From positions 1 through 64,000 of the forward strand of contig CAIXGR010000047.1 in NCBI GenBank assembly GCA_903919075.1: 64,000 bases of DNA. The letters run 5' to 3'. Made by a program: the position numbers and the translations under genes. The notes beneath the pieces are model-generated. The model was not told the DNA's origin. It saw only the letters and a list, made by a program, of their open reading frames with translations, and made no database searches. The DNA comes from an uncultured Bacteroidota bacterium (GTDB lineage Bacteria > Bacteroidota > Bacteroidia > Chitinophagales > LD1). Shown here in pieces: positions 8,434 to 17,378 of the stretch (position 1 is its first letter; each line of letters opens with the position of its first letter).

Positions 8434-8964
8434 CTACTCTTGATTAATTATTGTTTTTTGCTCGCCTCTTTTTATAAAAAGACTGACAATTACAGAAAGC
8501 AAAATAGAAAAAGTTAACGAAACCGACCACGCAATTGTTTCAAGTGTATTAACTGTCAAATTCTCAATTTTTTTAGTGGCATCTGCAACGGTTTCATCCG
8601 ACAAGCCTCTTTTATCGGCTACTTCGTTCACAAGCTTTAAAGCATGGGTTTTAATTAATTCAATTATACCGGGGTTAATTATCGTCATTAAAATTCTGTA
8701 GGTAAAAACATTAACCATTAAAACAGCCACAATCGCAATGGTCAAAGTGTTTATGAATGCTTTATTAAACGAAATGATGTTATTAAATTGTTCGCGGCAG
8801 GTAATACCGCCAAATATCATGCAAAACAATATAGGCACATACACTAAAAAAAGCCACGGATTAGTAGATACTACCTGTGGGGCAATGAGGTAAATTATAA
8901 ATTGAAATATTATTGATGCAAGGCCACCAATAACACCATATTTTAAAGCAATATCAAGTTTCAT
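8434..8964 (-). CDS. DUF4199 family membrane protein
   Basis: This 176-residue protein has four hydrophobic segments (about 8-30, 38-58, 70-92 and 145-168). A longer polar stretch between the third and fourth would face the periplasm. The pattern and the start MKLDIALKYGVIGG fit DUF4199, a Bacteroidota-typical family of unknown function. Its start overlaps the end of the dihydroorotase-like gene by 11 bp and its end nearly touches the GT2 gene, so translation of the three is probably coupled. The neighbours suggest an envelope role, but no activity can be assigned. Confidence 0.75.
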   Translation of the reverse strand: MKLDIALKYGVIGGLASIIFQFIIYLIAPQVVSTNPWLFLVYVPILFCMIFGGITCREQFNNIISFNKAFINTLTIAIVAVLMVNVFTYRILMTIINPGIIELIKTHALKLVNEVADKRGLSDETVADATKKIENLTVNTLETIAWSVSLTFSILLSVIVSLFIKRGEQKTIINQE

Positions 8965-10234
8965 TACTGTTAAGTTTCAATTTACTTTTATTAACAACAC
9001 CAATTACTTTGCCGGTAAACTGCGTTCCTATAAAAGGTGTGTTTTTCGATTTTGAACAAATATCTTTTTCTGTAAATATCCAATTTTTATCGGGATTGAA
9101 TAACGTTAAATCGGCTTCGCTTCCTTCGGTAATTGATGGGGCCGTTACGTTTAGTAGCTTCCTTGGGTTTGAAGCTAAAAGTTCAACCATTTTATCGGTA
9201 TCAATCTGGCCTCGCAATGCTGTATTAGCAATTGCATAGCAGGTTTCGAAGCCCAACATTCCGAAATCGGCTTTGTCAAATTCCAGCTTTTTGCATTCTT
9301 CATCTTGCGGGCGATGTGCAGAGGTAATGGTATCAATAGTTCCATCTCCAATTCCTTTTATTAACGCTTTAATATCTTCTTTCGAACGAAGGTGCGGATT
9401 TACTTTGTAATTGGTATTGTATGCGCCAACTGCACTATCATCTAATAATAGATTGTATGCGCTAACTGAAGCCGAAATATTAAGCCCTTTCTTTTTTGCA
9501 GCACGAATAAGCTCAACAGATTTTTTAAGAGAGATGCCGGTAAGGTGAAGTTTAGATTCAGTGTATACTAAAATTGCAATGTCGCGGCTCACAGCAATTT
9601 CTTCAGCAAGTGCCGGTGCGCCTGGTAAGCCGAGTTGTGTACTTGTAATCCCTTCGTGCATCACGCCATTTTTTGAAATGCTTTTATCTTCAGGGTGATT
9701 CATAATAAGCCCGCCAAAGGCCTTTACATATAGTAATGAACGTTCCACCATACCGGCAGATACGCTAGCACGTGGGCCATCGCTAAAAGCAATTGCGCCT
9801 GCCTTATACATATCATACATTTCGGCCAGGTCTTTGCCTTCGGTGTTATGTGTAACTGCGCCTATGGGGTGCACACTTACTACTTCGTCCGCCGATTGGC
9901 GAAGCACATATTCTATTTGCGATTTTGTTTGTATTACGGGGTTGGTATCGGGCATGCAGCAAATGTGTGTAAAGCCACCAGCAGCTGCTGCCCTGCAACC
10001 GGTTTGTATGGTTTCTTTTTGTTCGTAACCGGGATCGGCTAAATATGAGTTTAAATCGAACCAACCTATTGAAACATGAAGGTTATCTTGCTTTATTTCT
10101 GTAGCCGTATTAACCGAGGGTAGTTTATTTCCAATTTTTTTAATTTTGCCATCAGAAATAAAAATATCTTTTACCTGGTTATGAAAAGGAGAGCCGGTAT
10201 CAACTATTCGTGCGGAGCGGATGAGTATTTCCAT
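8954..10234 (-). CDS. Dihydroorotase-like amidohydrolase lacking most metal ligands
   Basis: The 426-residue protein has the overall sequence of a class I dihydroorotase: KETIQTGCRAAAAGGFTH, CMPDTNPV, KVNPHLRSKEDIKAL and the GFETCYAIA tail are all in family order. The catalytic residues are mostly gone. The metal motif DxHxHxRxPG reads DLNSYLADPG (H to N62 and Y64, Arg to A66). The TDHAPH loop reads TSAHRPQ and loses the catalytic Asp. The second His pair reads AYN. Only the His of NHPED is kept. It is therefore probably a non-catalytic PyrC paralogue, possibly a structural partner of aspartate carbamoyltransferase, or a protein with a new role. It should not be taken as proof of pyrimidine synthesis. 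Confidence 0.8.
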   Translation of the reverse strand: MEILIRSARIVDTGSPFHNQVKDIFISDGKIKKIGNKLPSVNTATEIKQDNLHVSIGWFDLNSYLADPGYEQKETIQTGCRAAAAGGFTHICCMPDTNPVIQTKSQIEYVLRQSADEVVSVHPIGAVTHNTEGKDLAEMYDMYKAGAIAFSDGPRASVSAGMVERSLLYVKAFGGLIMNHPEDKSISKNGVMHEGITSTQLGLPGAPALAEEIAVSRDIAILVYTESKLHLTGISLKKSVELIRAAKKKGLNISASVSAYNLLLDDSAVGAYNTNYKVNPHLRSKEDIKALIKGIGDGTIDTITSAHRPQDEECKKLEFDKADFGMLGFETCYAIANTALRGQIDTDKMVELLASNPRKLLNVTAPSITEGSEADLTLFNPDKNWIFTEKDICSKSKNTPFIGTQFTGKVIGVVNKSKLKLNSNET

Positions 10235-10300
10235 GGTTACGTTTACCGGAATACAAATATAGAATTTTATTGGTTGATGGGCTGTGACTAATTTCAGCGT

Positions 10301-12325
10301 TTATACCTTCCAGAATCGCAACATGGCAATTTCAAAGGCAAAGAACAACAGAACGAGGATGATACATAGTTTCCATAACGAGGTGCCACGGTCTAACTCC
10401 TTAACAATCCCGGCTATATCGGTATGTGCTGTGTTAACAACGCTTACATTTTTTTGCGGATATTTTTCTTTCAATTGGTCGGCAGTTAAAAAGGTTAAAT
10501 CTGATTCGCGCCTGTCGAAATTTAAGGCTAATAACTGTGCCGAATCTGAATTTTCAGTTCCAATAGTATAAAATCCGGCTTTTTTAATTTGCCCACCCAA
10601 GCCCAGAAGTATTTTATTGCCTACAGCAAACTGTTCGGGAATAAACTCAACATTTTGCCCCTTCATTTTATATACTTTATCCGCCGCTATTTTAGGGGCT
10701 GTAACTTCAATACGGGTTTTATCGCCAATAAAATAACTAATGTTGCTTTGCTTAATATTTGATACCGCCATTTTATAAAGCATAGGCACAAAAATGGCAT
10801 GAACCGGAAGGTCGGAAAAATTTTTATCGAGCGGAACGGCGCTTACATATAGTGAGCCTGATTGATAAGGATAGCGGCTGAAGAATGAACTGCCATCTTT
10901 AAGTGTAAGAATAGCTTCTTCGTTAGATGCCGTAGAATGCGAGAAGGTATAATATTTTTTTGCCTGTGGCAAATTCATATTCTGCGGCACTTTTTCGAAT
11001 ACATCTTTAAAAATATTTTGCTGCAAATTAATTCCTGCTAAATCCTGCGCCTGCTCCGAAAAACCGGTAATAGAATTAGCCTGCATATTATTCAGAAACC
11101 TGTTGTAGGCTTCAGTTTCGCATTTATCTGATGGGAAAACTGCTACAGCCCCACCACTACTCAGGTATGCATTAGTAGCTGCTGTAAGTGTCGAAGGGAT
11201 AGTTTTTAGGTTATCAAATATTATTAATTGTTTGTCTTGTAAAACCTGCGGATCGAAACTACCAACTGAAATAGTGTTATAGTCAAACTCGGTTTGATTT
11301 TTAAAAAGAGCATCGAGAAAAATATTGGGGTGCCCTTCGTTGATGGCAAGCACTTTTATTTTTTCAATGGCATTAAAAGATAGAAAATAATTATCGTCGT
11401 AGGTAATTGGATAATCTTGTATCGAAAGCTCGGCTTTATTCCAGCCGGGCTTATTTAAAACAAAACCAATGGTATCATTAACGGATGAACCGGCATCAAT
11501 CGAAAAATCGGCCATGGTTTTAGTTTGTCCATTTAGCTTTAGTGCTAAGCGGTTGTTTTCAACTTTCTTGTCGCCCGAGTTGGTAAGCCTTACTATTAAT
11601 TGCGACTGCTGCTCTATAAGCTGAACCGGTTCGTTAAACCAACAGGTATCTATATAAATGTTTTCCTGTGCATCTGCCGTAAACGGAATAAGATTGTATG
11701 ACACTGATGAATCAAGAACCATTTCACCCATGTTTTTCTGAAAATCAGAAAGCAGGTATGCTATTTCACTATTGCTGTTCTCGCGGCTCAAAGCATCTTT
11801 CTGCCGTTTGGTTATTTCGGGCAGCGTTCTTACAGCAGGCGAAATTTCAAGTTCATCTACCATAGCCATAAACTCTTGTTTACTTACCAGGCGTTGGTGC
11901 TTACCTTCAAAATCGTTAGTGAGCAGTTGAAATTGGTCATCGGCTGAATAATCTTTTGCAATTTCTTTAGACGCAATTTTAGCTTGATCAAAAAGGCTTC
12001 TGCCGCCGCTCATGGCATTCATTGAAAATGAATTGTCAATGTAAATACCCACAGATTTTCTGCCAGATGCGATTTGATTTTTTTTATTGGGCAAATAAGG
12101 CTGTGCAAAAGCCAATACCAAAAACGTAATTGCCAACATACGCGAAGCCAGCACCAACAGGTGTTTTATCTTATTGCGAGAGGTGGTTTCTTCTTTTACT
12201 TCACGCAAAAACTTTATGTTGCTGAAATAAACGGTTTTATATCTTCTGAAATTAAAAAGGTGAATAATTACAGGGATAGCCAACGCGCTTAAACCATAAA
12301 GAAATCCCGGATGAAGAAATTGCAT
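10301..12325 (-). CDS. BatA-domain membrane protein (aerotolerance-type, VWA-like)
   Basis: The 674-residue protein begins with the BatA N-terminal region: FLHPGFLYGLSALAIPVIIHLFNFRR (first helix), a short loop and a second helix ending LAFAQPYLP. A von Willebrand A-like domain follows; IYIDNSFSMNA resembles the DxSxS metal site. Then come a long periplasmic part of beta-rich segments and a final helix near the C-terminus (LWKLCIILVLLFFAFEIAM). Such proteins are common in Bacteroidota and are thought to work at the envelope, but no biochemical role is settled. It leads the minus-strand cluster with the dihydroorotase-like, DUF4199 and GT2 genes. Confidence 0.85.
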   Translation of the reverse strand: MQFLHPGFLYGLSALAIPVIIHLFNFRRYKTVYFSNIKFLREVKEETTSRNKIKHLLVLASRMLAITFLVLAFAQPYLPNKKNQIASGRKSVGIYIDNSFSMNAMSGGRSLFDQAKIASKEIAKDYSADDQFQLLTNDFEGKHQRLVSKQEFMAMVDELEISPAVRTLPEITKRQKDALSRENSNSEIAYLLSDFQKNMGEMVLDSSVSYNLIPFTADAQENIYIDTCWFNEPVQLIEQQSQLIVRLTNSGDKKVENNRLALKLNGQTKTMADFSIDAGSSVNDTIGFVLNKPGWNKAELSIQDYPITYDDNYFLSFNAIEKIKVLAINEGHPNIFLDALFKNQTEFDYNTISVGSFDPQVLQDKQLIIFDNLKTIPSTLTAATNAYLSSGGAVAVFPSDKCETEAYNRFLNNMQANSITGFSEQAQDLAGINLQQNIFKDVFEKVPQNMNLPQAKKYYTFSHSTASNEEAILTLKDGSSFFSRYPYQSGSLYVSAVPLDKNFSDLPVHAIFVPMLYKMAVSNIKQSNISYFIGDKTRIEVTAPKIAADKVYKMKGQNVEFIPEQFAVGNKILLGLGGQIKKAGFYTIGTENSDSAQLLALNFDRRESDLTFLTADQLKEKYPQKNVSVVNTAHTDIAGIVKELDRGTSLWKLCIILVLLFFAFEIAMLRFWKV

Positions 12326-12360
12326 GTGGCGAAAATATTAAATTAGAACCAAGGGGCAAG

Positions 12361-12381
12361 AATAGTAAATAGTCAATAGTG
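12361..12381. repeat. Three-copy heptad tract AATAGTN
   Basis: AATAGTA, AATAGTC and AATAGTG follow each other exactly, with only the seventh base changing. The tract lies between the divergent BatA-domain and recN genes. Confidence 0.7.
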
Positions 12382-12468
12382 AAGGGCCCAATAACTTAGA
12401 AATGAACATTTTTTAAGTATTTGCCGCGCGATTTATGAAAGAGGTGGAATAAACTTTATTTTAGCACA

Positions 12469-14130
12469 GTGCTACACAGACTTTCCATAAAAAACTATGC
12501 CATTATCGAAGAGCTTGAAATAACGTTCGACGGGCGTATGAACATTATTACAGGGGAAACGGGGGCAGGAAAATCAATTTTATTAGGCGCTTTATCGTTA
12601 ATACTAGGTGATAGGGCAGATACAAAAGTGCTTTTCGATAAAAATGAAAAATGTGTGGTGGAGGCCGATTTTGAAATACAAAACCGAGATCTGAAAAAAT
12701 TCTTTGAAGCGCATGAACTTGATTTTGAATCGCCAGCAATAATTAGGAGAGAGATTAACCAATCGGGCAAGTCAAGAGCGTTTGTGAATGATACACCAGT
12801 TACCTTGCATGTGCTTCGCGAATTGGGCGAAAAATTGGTGAACCTTCACAGTCAGCATGAAACGCTTGATTTGGTAAAAGCGGGCTTTCAACTGCAAATA
12901 ATTGATGCCATAGCAGGCAATCAATCTTTATTGGATACTTACCGGCAAAAGTTTACACAATACAAAAAAGATTCGAAGAAGTTGGATGAACTAAGCGCTC
13001 AATGGAAAAGTTCATCAGCCGAATTAGATTATCTGCAATTTCAATTAAAGGAATTGGCAGAAGCAAAACTGCAAAGCAACGAACAACAACAGTTAGAGGC
13101 TGAGCAAAATATATTGAGCAATGTTGAAGAGATTAAGCTTTCACTACAAAATGCAGTAAAAACACTTTCGGATAACGAGCTTGCCTTAGTTGACCAATTA
13201 AGCGAAGTTTTAAGCGGACTAAAAACGGTAAAAAACTACAATAAAGATATTCTTGCATTAAGCAACCGTCTTCAAAGTGTGTATGAGGAGGTGAAAGATA
13301 TTGTTGGCGAATTTGAAAGCCTGCAGGAGAATACATCACTTGATCCAGAGAAGCTGAAAGAAGTAAACGACCGACTGCATATTATTTACAGCCTTCAGAA
13401 AAAGCACAGTGCTACTACGATAGAAAACCTGCTGAAAATTCAGCACGAGTTAGAAGACAAGATTTTTTCGGTAGATACCAGCTCTATAAAAATTGAAACT
13501 TTAAAAGCTGAGTTAGCAAAACAACACCAGGAATTAATAAGCCTTGCTGACCGCTTGCATAGCGCTCGCGAAAAGGTGTTGCGTAACTTTCAAACCAATG
13601 TTGTGGTGTTGCTTGCAAAGGTGGGTATGCCCACCGCTTCGTTTAAAGTAGATATGACTAAGCTGCAACAGCAGGAGTTAAATGGAAACGGACTAACAGA
13701 AATTAAATATCTTTTTTCGGCCAATAAAGGTTTTGCGCCCGGCGAGATAAAAGATGTGGCATCGGGTGGAGAGTTATCGCGCTTAATGCTATGTATTAAA
13801 TCGCTGGCGGCTGATGCACTCGCACTGCCTACTTTAATTTTTGATGAGATTGATGCCGGTATATCTGGCGAGGTAGCCTTGAAGGTGGGCGAGATTATGA
13901 AGAAGATATCGCGTGCGCATCAACTAATTTGTATTACACACCTGCCGCAAATAGCACGCACCGGAGATGTTCATTTTTATATTTATAAAGAGAATAAATA
14001 TAACCGCACCCAAACCCGCCTTAAAGAATTAAAAGGAGAGGAGCGCGTAATAGAGCTTGCCAAAATGCTAAGTGGTGATAAAATAAGCGAAGCAGCATTG
14101 GCCAATGCCCGCGAAATGATTGCAGGATAG
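12469..14130 (+). CDS. recN: DNA repair protein RecN
   Basis: The 553-residue SMC-like ATPase functions in double-strand break repair. MLHRLSIKNYAIIEELEI at the N-terminus and the Walker A GETGAGKS near residue 30 form one half of the ATPase. A long coiled-coil region (about 150-370) follows, and the C-terminal half has SGGELSRLMLCIKSL (signature) and PTLIFDEIDAGISG (Walker B). Length is normal for the family. The start is GTG, set by the conserved N-terminus. It is divergent from the BatA-domain gene and forms its own unit. Confidence 0.96.
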   Translation: MLHRLSIKNYAIIEELEITFDGRMNIITGETGAGKSILLGALSLILGDRADTKVLFDKNEKCVVEADFEIQNRDLKKFFEAHELDFESPAIIRREINQSGKSRAFVNDTPVTLHVLRELGEKLVNLHSQHETLDLVKAGFQLQIIDAIAGNQSLLDTYRQKFTQYKKDSKKLDELSAQWKSSSAELDYLQFQLKELAEAKLQSNEQQQLEAEQNILSNVEEIKLSLQNAVKTLSDNELALVDQLSEVLSGLKTVKNYNKDILALSNRLQSVYEEVKDIVGEFESLQENTSLDPEKLKEVNDRLHIIYSLQKKHSATTIENLLKIQHELEDKIFSVDTSSIKIETLKAELAKQHQELISLADRLHSAREKVLRNFQTNVVVLLAKVGMPTASFKVDMTKLQQQELNGNGLTEIKYLFSANKGFAPGEIKDVASGGELSRLMLCIKSLAADALALPTLIFDEIDAGISGEVALKVGEIMKKISRAHQLICITHLPQIARTGDVHFYIYKENKYNRTQTRLKELKGEERVIELAKMLSGDKISEAALANAREMIAG

Positions 14131-14167
14131 TTTATCTAATCGAAATGTAGAAAGATGTAAGAGCAGT

Positions 14168-14527
14168 TTAATGCCTTACCGTTAACGAATAAGTATAACG
14201 CGTTTCGCCCCGGTAAAAAAGCTGGTAGATGTAGTTTCCATTTTGCAAATCCGAAACATCAAATGCTGCACTACTTATACCCGTTTCGGTAGCCATGGAG
14301 ATTTCTCTTACAAGGCTGCTATCTGCATTCAATATTCTTATACTTGAATATGGATCATTTTCAGGCAAATAAGCTCTTATCAAACATTTGTTATTACACG
14401 GATTAGGCGCGCCTTGAAACAGAACTACATTCATGTTAAGCTTTGTATCTTTACCTGGGCTTGAAAAAATACTGCTATTTGCTGAAAATAGAAATACAAA
14501 TAATAAAACTAACACCTTTGGCTTCAT
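14168..14527 (-). CDS. Small exported protein made almost only of a T9SS-tail-like domain
   Basis: This 119-residue protein has a signal peptide (MKPKVLVLLFVFLFSANSS). The rest resembles a type A type IX sorting domain: GAPNPCNNKCLIRAYLPE at the start, a central SSIRILNADSSLVREI strand pair, and DLQNGNYIYQLFYRGE then TYSLTV at the end. Normally such tails sit at the C-terminus of a large cargo protein; here there is almost nothing before it. It may be a remnant, a free adhesin-like beta-sandwich, or a domain sharing the fold without being secreted by T9SS. It converges on recN. Confidence 0.6.
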   Translation of the reverse strand: MKPKVLVLLFVFLFSANSSIFSSPGKDTKLNMNVVLFQGAPNPCNNKCLIRAYLPENDPYSSIRILNADSSLVREISMATETGISSAAFDVSDLQNGNYIYQLFYRGETRYTYSLTVRH

Positions 14528-14607
14528 CTTAAGTTCAAGTAAAGTGGAATAAATATTCTGTATTGAACGCTAAGATAATAAATATATTAATTGGTTAGCC
14601 GAACTGC

Positions 14608-15177
14608 TTAAAAGGTTAGCCCTACATTAGCAAAGGTAGCGCCCCATCCAAACTCGCCAAATACGCCTATGTTACGATTCAACCAGTACCGTATTCCTAT
14701 TTGCGGGCCGGCTAACAGAAAGCCATAAACACCGCCCCCAGGGCCTGTATAAAAGGCAGGACCTCCGCCAGCATTTAAGCCGGCATAAACATCAAGCCGG
14801 TCGGCTATAGGTACATCTGCAGCCTCCAGTATATGAATGTTGACTTTCATAGCTATAGGAATGCCAATGGCTGAATAAACAGCAGGATAACGATAATCGC
14901 CATAAACAAAATATGGCGGATAAGGTCCTACAAATGCATCTATACCGGTTTCAAACCCTAAGCCTATAAAGCGATGTATTCTATATTCGCCAGATACGTT
15001 TAATGAAAAGCCACCAGAGGAGATATATGAATAGCCCGGACCTATTGCCAAAACCTGCGTGCCGCCTACTCCTATTGAATATATACCACTTTTATCCTGG
15101 TTCCAACCCTGACAGTTGGCGGGCTTTGTAAGTGTCAGCATAAGCAGGGCTATAAAAATTGCTTGAATCTTTTTCAT
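14608..15177 (-). CDS. Outer-membrane beta-barrel-like exported protein
   Basis: The 189-residue protein has a signal peptide (MKKIQAIFIALLMLTLTKPANCQ). Alternating hydrophobic and polar strands follow, such as FSLNVSGEYRIHRFIGLGFETG and IGIRYWLNRNIGVFGEFGWG, ending in an aromatic residue (VGLTF), as in small outer-membrane barrels. The middle is rich in Gly, Pro and Tyr. It resembles the general 8-stranded porin-like families of Bacteroidota, but no specific family or ligand can be named. It is transcribed alone. Confidence 0.6.
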   Translation of the reverse strand: MKKIQAIFIALLMLTLTKPANCQGWNQDKSGIYSIGVGGTQVLAIGPGYSYISSGGFSLNVSGEYRIHRFIGLGFETGIDAFVGPYPPYFVYGDYRYPAVYSAIGIPIAMKVNIHILEAADVPIADRLDVYAGLNAGGGPAFYTGPGGGVYGFLLAGPQIGIRYWLNRNIGVFGEFGWGATFANVGLTF

Positions 15178-15341
15178 AAAAAAGTTTTTAGTTAAAGAAT
15201 CGAAAGCACCATCAAAGAACAGATATATTTGGAACGCAGAAGCTATTTATAAATTGTTTTTAGTTACAGCTTGGTGTGTTGAATTAGTAGTAATATTTCC
15301 ATATATAAAATTTAGTTTCAAGTATTTATAAAAACATAATT

Positions 15342-15992
15342 ATGAAAAAAATAGGCGTATTAGGAACCGGAGCAGTAGGTGCTACAATCGGCAAAAAATT
15401 GGTTGAATTGGGTTACGAAGTAAAAATGGGGTCGCGCACTAATGGAAACGAAAAGGCGGTGGCCTGGGTAAAAGCCAATGGCAAAGGTGCAAGTGAAGGT
15501 ACATTTGCTGATGCGGCTGTTTTTGGTGAAATTATTTTTGTTTGTACCAGAGGTGAATTTGCATTAAAAGCATTGGAGCAGGGTGGAGTTGAAAACTTTA
15601 AAAATAAAACAGTGGTAGATGTTTCGAACCCACTTGATTTTAGCAAAGGAATGCCGCCCTCACTTTATATTTCAAACACTAATTCGCTGGGCGAAGAAGT
15701 TCAAAAAATGCTGCCCGGTGCCTACGTGGTTAAAGCACTAAATACAGTAAACTGCGAAGTAATGGTAGATGCTAAAAAAGGCGGTGGCGATATAACCATG
15801 TTAATTTGCGGAAACGATGCTAATGCTAAAGCAGAAGTAAAGGAAATATTAGCACAATTTGGTTGGAATGATATTTTAGATATTGGCGATATTAAAGGCG
15901 CCCGTAGTCAGGAAATGATGGTTATAACATGGGTTAGTGTAATGAGTACGTTAAAAACACCACATTTCGGTTTTAAAGTTGTAAAGCCGTAA
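15342..15992 (+). CDS. NADP/F420-dependent oxidoreductase-like protein
   Basis: The 216-residue protein starts with a classic Rossmann motif (MKKIGVLGTGAVGATIGKKL, GxGxxG). It continues with MGSRT, where the Arg suggests NADP(H). FVCTRGEFALKALEQ and VVDVSNPLDFSKGMP match the NAD-binding domain grouped with F420-dependent NADP reductases. Many Bacteroidota lack F420, so the second substrate here is probably not F420. The C-terminal end is short and may form a dimerisation helix. A TATATTTG promoter-like octamer sits about 110 bp upstream. The neighbours do not suggest a pathway. Confidence 0.75.
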   Translation: MKKIGVLGTGAVGATIGKKLVELGYEVKMGSRTNGNEKAVAWVKANGKGASEGTFADAAVFGEIIFVCTRGEFALKALEQGGVENFKNKTVVDVSNPLDFSKGMPPSLYISNTNSLGEEVQKMLPGAYVVKALNTVNCEVMVDAKKGGGDITMLICGNDANAKAEVKEILAQFGWNDILDIGDIKGARSQEMMVITWVSVMSTLKTPHFGFKVVKP

Positions 15993-16092
15993 ATTGATGT
16001 AGAAAAAGTGATTAGCTAGATACGATAAATAGCAAAAAAATGCGATTTAATGGTGTGGTTTGTCTGATTAAACCGGTATAAAAAATATAATT

Positions 16093-16395
16093 ATGAAAAG
16101 CTTTGATACACTTACTGAAGCCATGCAGGATTTAAAAAAAAGAGGCTTTACCCGCGATTTTAACCTGCGCGAAACTTTTATTGAATGTGCTTCAACCGGT
16201 ATGCAGCTTTCGCCTGAAGAGTTTGAGATTACAGAGGTATACCGGTTTGAGGGTGAAACGGACCCCGCAGATGAAGCAGTGTTATATGCCATCGAATCGA
16301 AAGATGGAATAAAGGGCGTTTTAGTAAATGCTTATGGGCCTTATTCAAATCCTATTCCCGATAAGTTAATAGCCAAGCTTACTGTCCACAAATAA
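16093..16395 (+). CDS. Conserved small protein of unknown function (about 100 aa)
   Basis: This acidic cytoplasmic protein has 100 residues and no signal peptide. It begins MKSFDTLTEAMQDLKKRGFT and has a central FEITEVYRFEGETDPADEAVLYAI. I recall similar proteins in Bacteroidota that carry a database label of phosphoribosylpyrophosphate synthetase, but none of the PRPP synthetase motifs is visible, so I do not assign that activity. It is followed closely by the CPBP, cdsA and psd genes and may share their transcript. Confidence 0.7.
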   Translation: MKSFDTLTEAMQDLKKRGFTRDFNLRETFIECASTGMQLSPEEFEITEVYRFEGETDPADEAVLYAIESKDGIKGVLVNAYGPYSNPIPDKLIAKLTVHK

Positions 16396-16424
16396 TTTTA
16401 TGTTTGTGGATATATAGATCCCAC

Positions 16425-17357
16425 ATGAATCCGCCGTTTCGCAATTTTTCCCTTGGCACTAAGCTTCTTCTAATGTTTTTTGTGCTTTGTTTAAACCTGG
16501 CGGTGTTTTCCAGTATAGCTGTATTTTTAATGCATCAATTTTTCGGTATTGATAAACCCGAAACTGTTCTTGAAAGCATTCCTCAAACCCCAAATGAAGT
16601 GAATGCTTTTTTATTTGTTCAGGCTATTATTTCGTTGGGCGGATTTCTTATTACCTCCATTTCATTTGCTAGACTAGAATCGGTCAGTGTGCTTGAGCGC
16701 TTAAATATTAATTTTTTAGCACCGCTCAAAATGTTTGTGCTGGCAGTTGTTTCTATTTTACTAGCACAGTTTTTTATTGAATTTTTGGTTGAAGCGAATA
16801 CAAAAATCCCTCTGCCGGATGCGCTCAACTTTTTAAAGGATTATGCTAAAAAGGCTGAGGATGTAACCACAGCCGTAATGAATTTTAAGCAGTTTGGGCA
16901 GTTTATTGCTGTTGCCATTGTTATGGCAGTAATACCTGCAATTAGTGAAGAAATGTTTTTTAGAGGATTGTTCATGGGTGCTTTGTTACGGGCAAAAGTA
17001 AATCCGGTGGTGGCTATAATTTCTTCCGGATTTGTTTTTGCTATTTCGCATATGGAATACCAAAATACTATTGCCATATGGGCACTGGGTGCATTTTTAG
17101 GTTATCTGTATTACATATCGGGTAGTATATGGCTGTCGTTTGTTGCGCATTTTACCAATAACTTTTTGATGGTGCTTTTAAAATATTTATACAACATAGG
17201 TGTCATAGGTAAAGATATGGCTGATGCTTCAATGCCTTTATATATTACGTTTATTTCAATAGTATTATTTGCAGGCTGCATTTATATTTTTAATAAATGG
17301 AAACAACCTGATACATTTGAAGAAGCAACACCAGATATTGTTGTGACGAATGAATAA
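16425..17357 (+). CDS. CPBP family intramembrane metalloprotease
   Basis: The protein has about 310 residues and eight or so hydrophobic helices. The three CPBP (Abi/Rce1-like) motifs are present: SEEMFFRG (EExxxR), FVFAISHME (FxxxH) and FVAHFTNNF (HxxxN), which together form the intramembrane metal site. Members cleave prenylated or other membrane peptides or act in immunity and protein sorting; the substrate is unknown. The ATG at 16425 (MNPPFRNF) is preferred to the TTG at 16404 of the ORF track. It is 21 bp from the cdsA start, so the two are likely co-transcribed with psd downstream. Confidence 0.88.
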   Translation: MNPPFRNFSLGTKLLLMFFVLCLNLAVFSSIAVFLMHQFFGIDKPETVLESIPQTPNEVNAFLFVQAIISLGGFLITSISFARLESVSVLERLNINFLAPLKMFVLAVVSILLAQFFIEFLVEANTKIPLPDALNFLKDYAKKAEDVTTAVMNFKQFGQFIAVAIVMAVIPAISEEMFFRGLFMGALLRAKVNPVVAIISSGFVFAISHMEYQNTIAIWALGAFLGYLYYISGSIWLSFVAHFTNNFLMVLLKYLYNIGVIGKDMADASMPLYITFISIVLFAGCIYIFNKWKQPDTFEEATPDIVVTNE

Positions 17358-17378
17358 ATTCGGAAATTGACGAATGAA

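Noticed and set aside
8954-10234. Calling this gene pyrC with pyrimidine function
   Set aside because: The metal ligands and substrate Arg are replaced, so the enzyme name would mislead.
16093-16395. Phosphoribosylpyrophosphate synthetase label
   Set aside because: The protein is 100 residues and lacks every PRPP synthetase motif.
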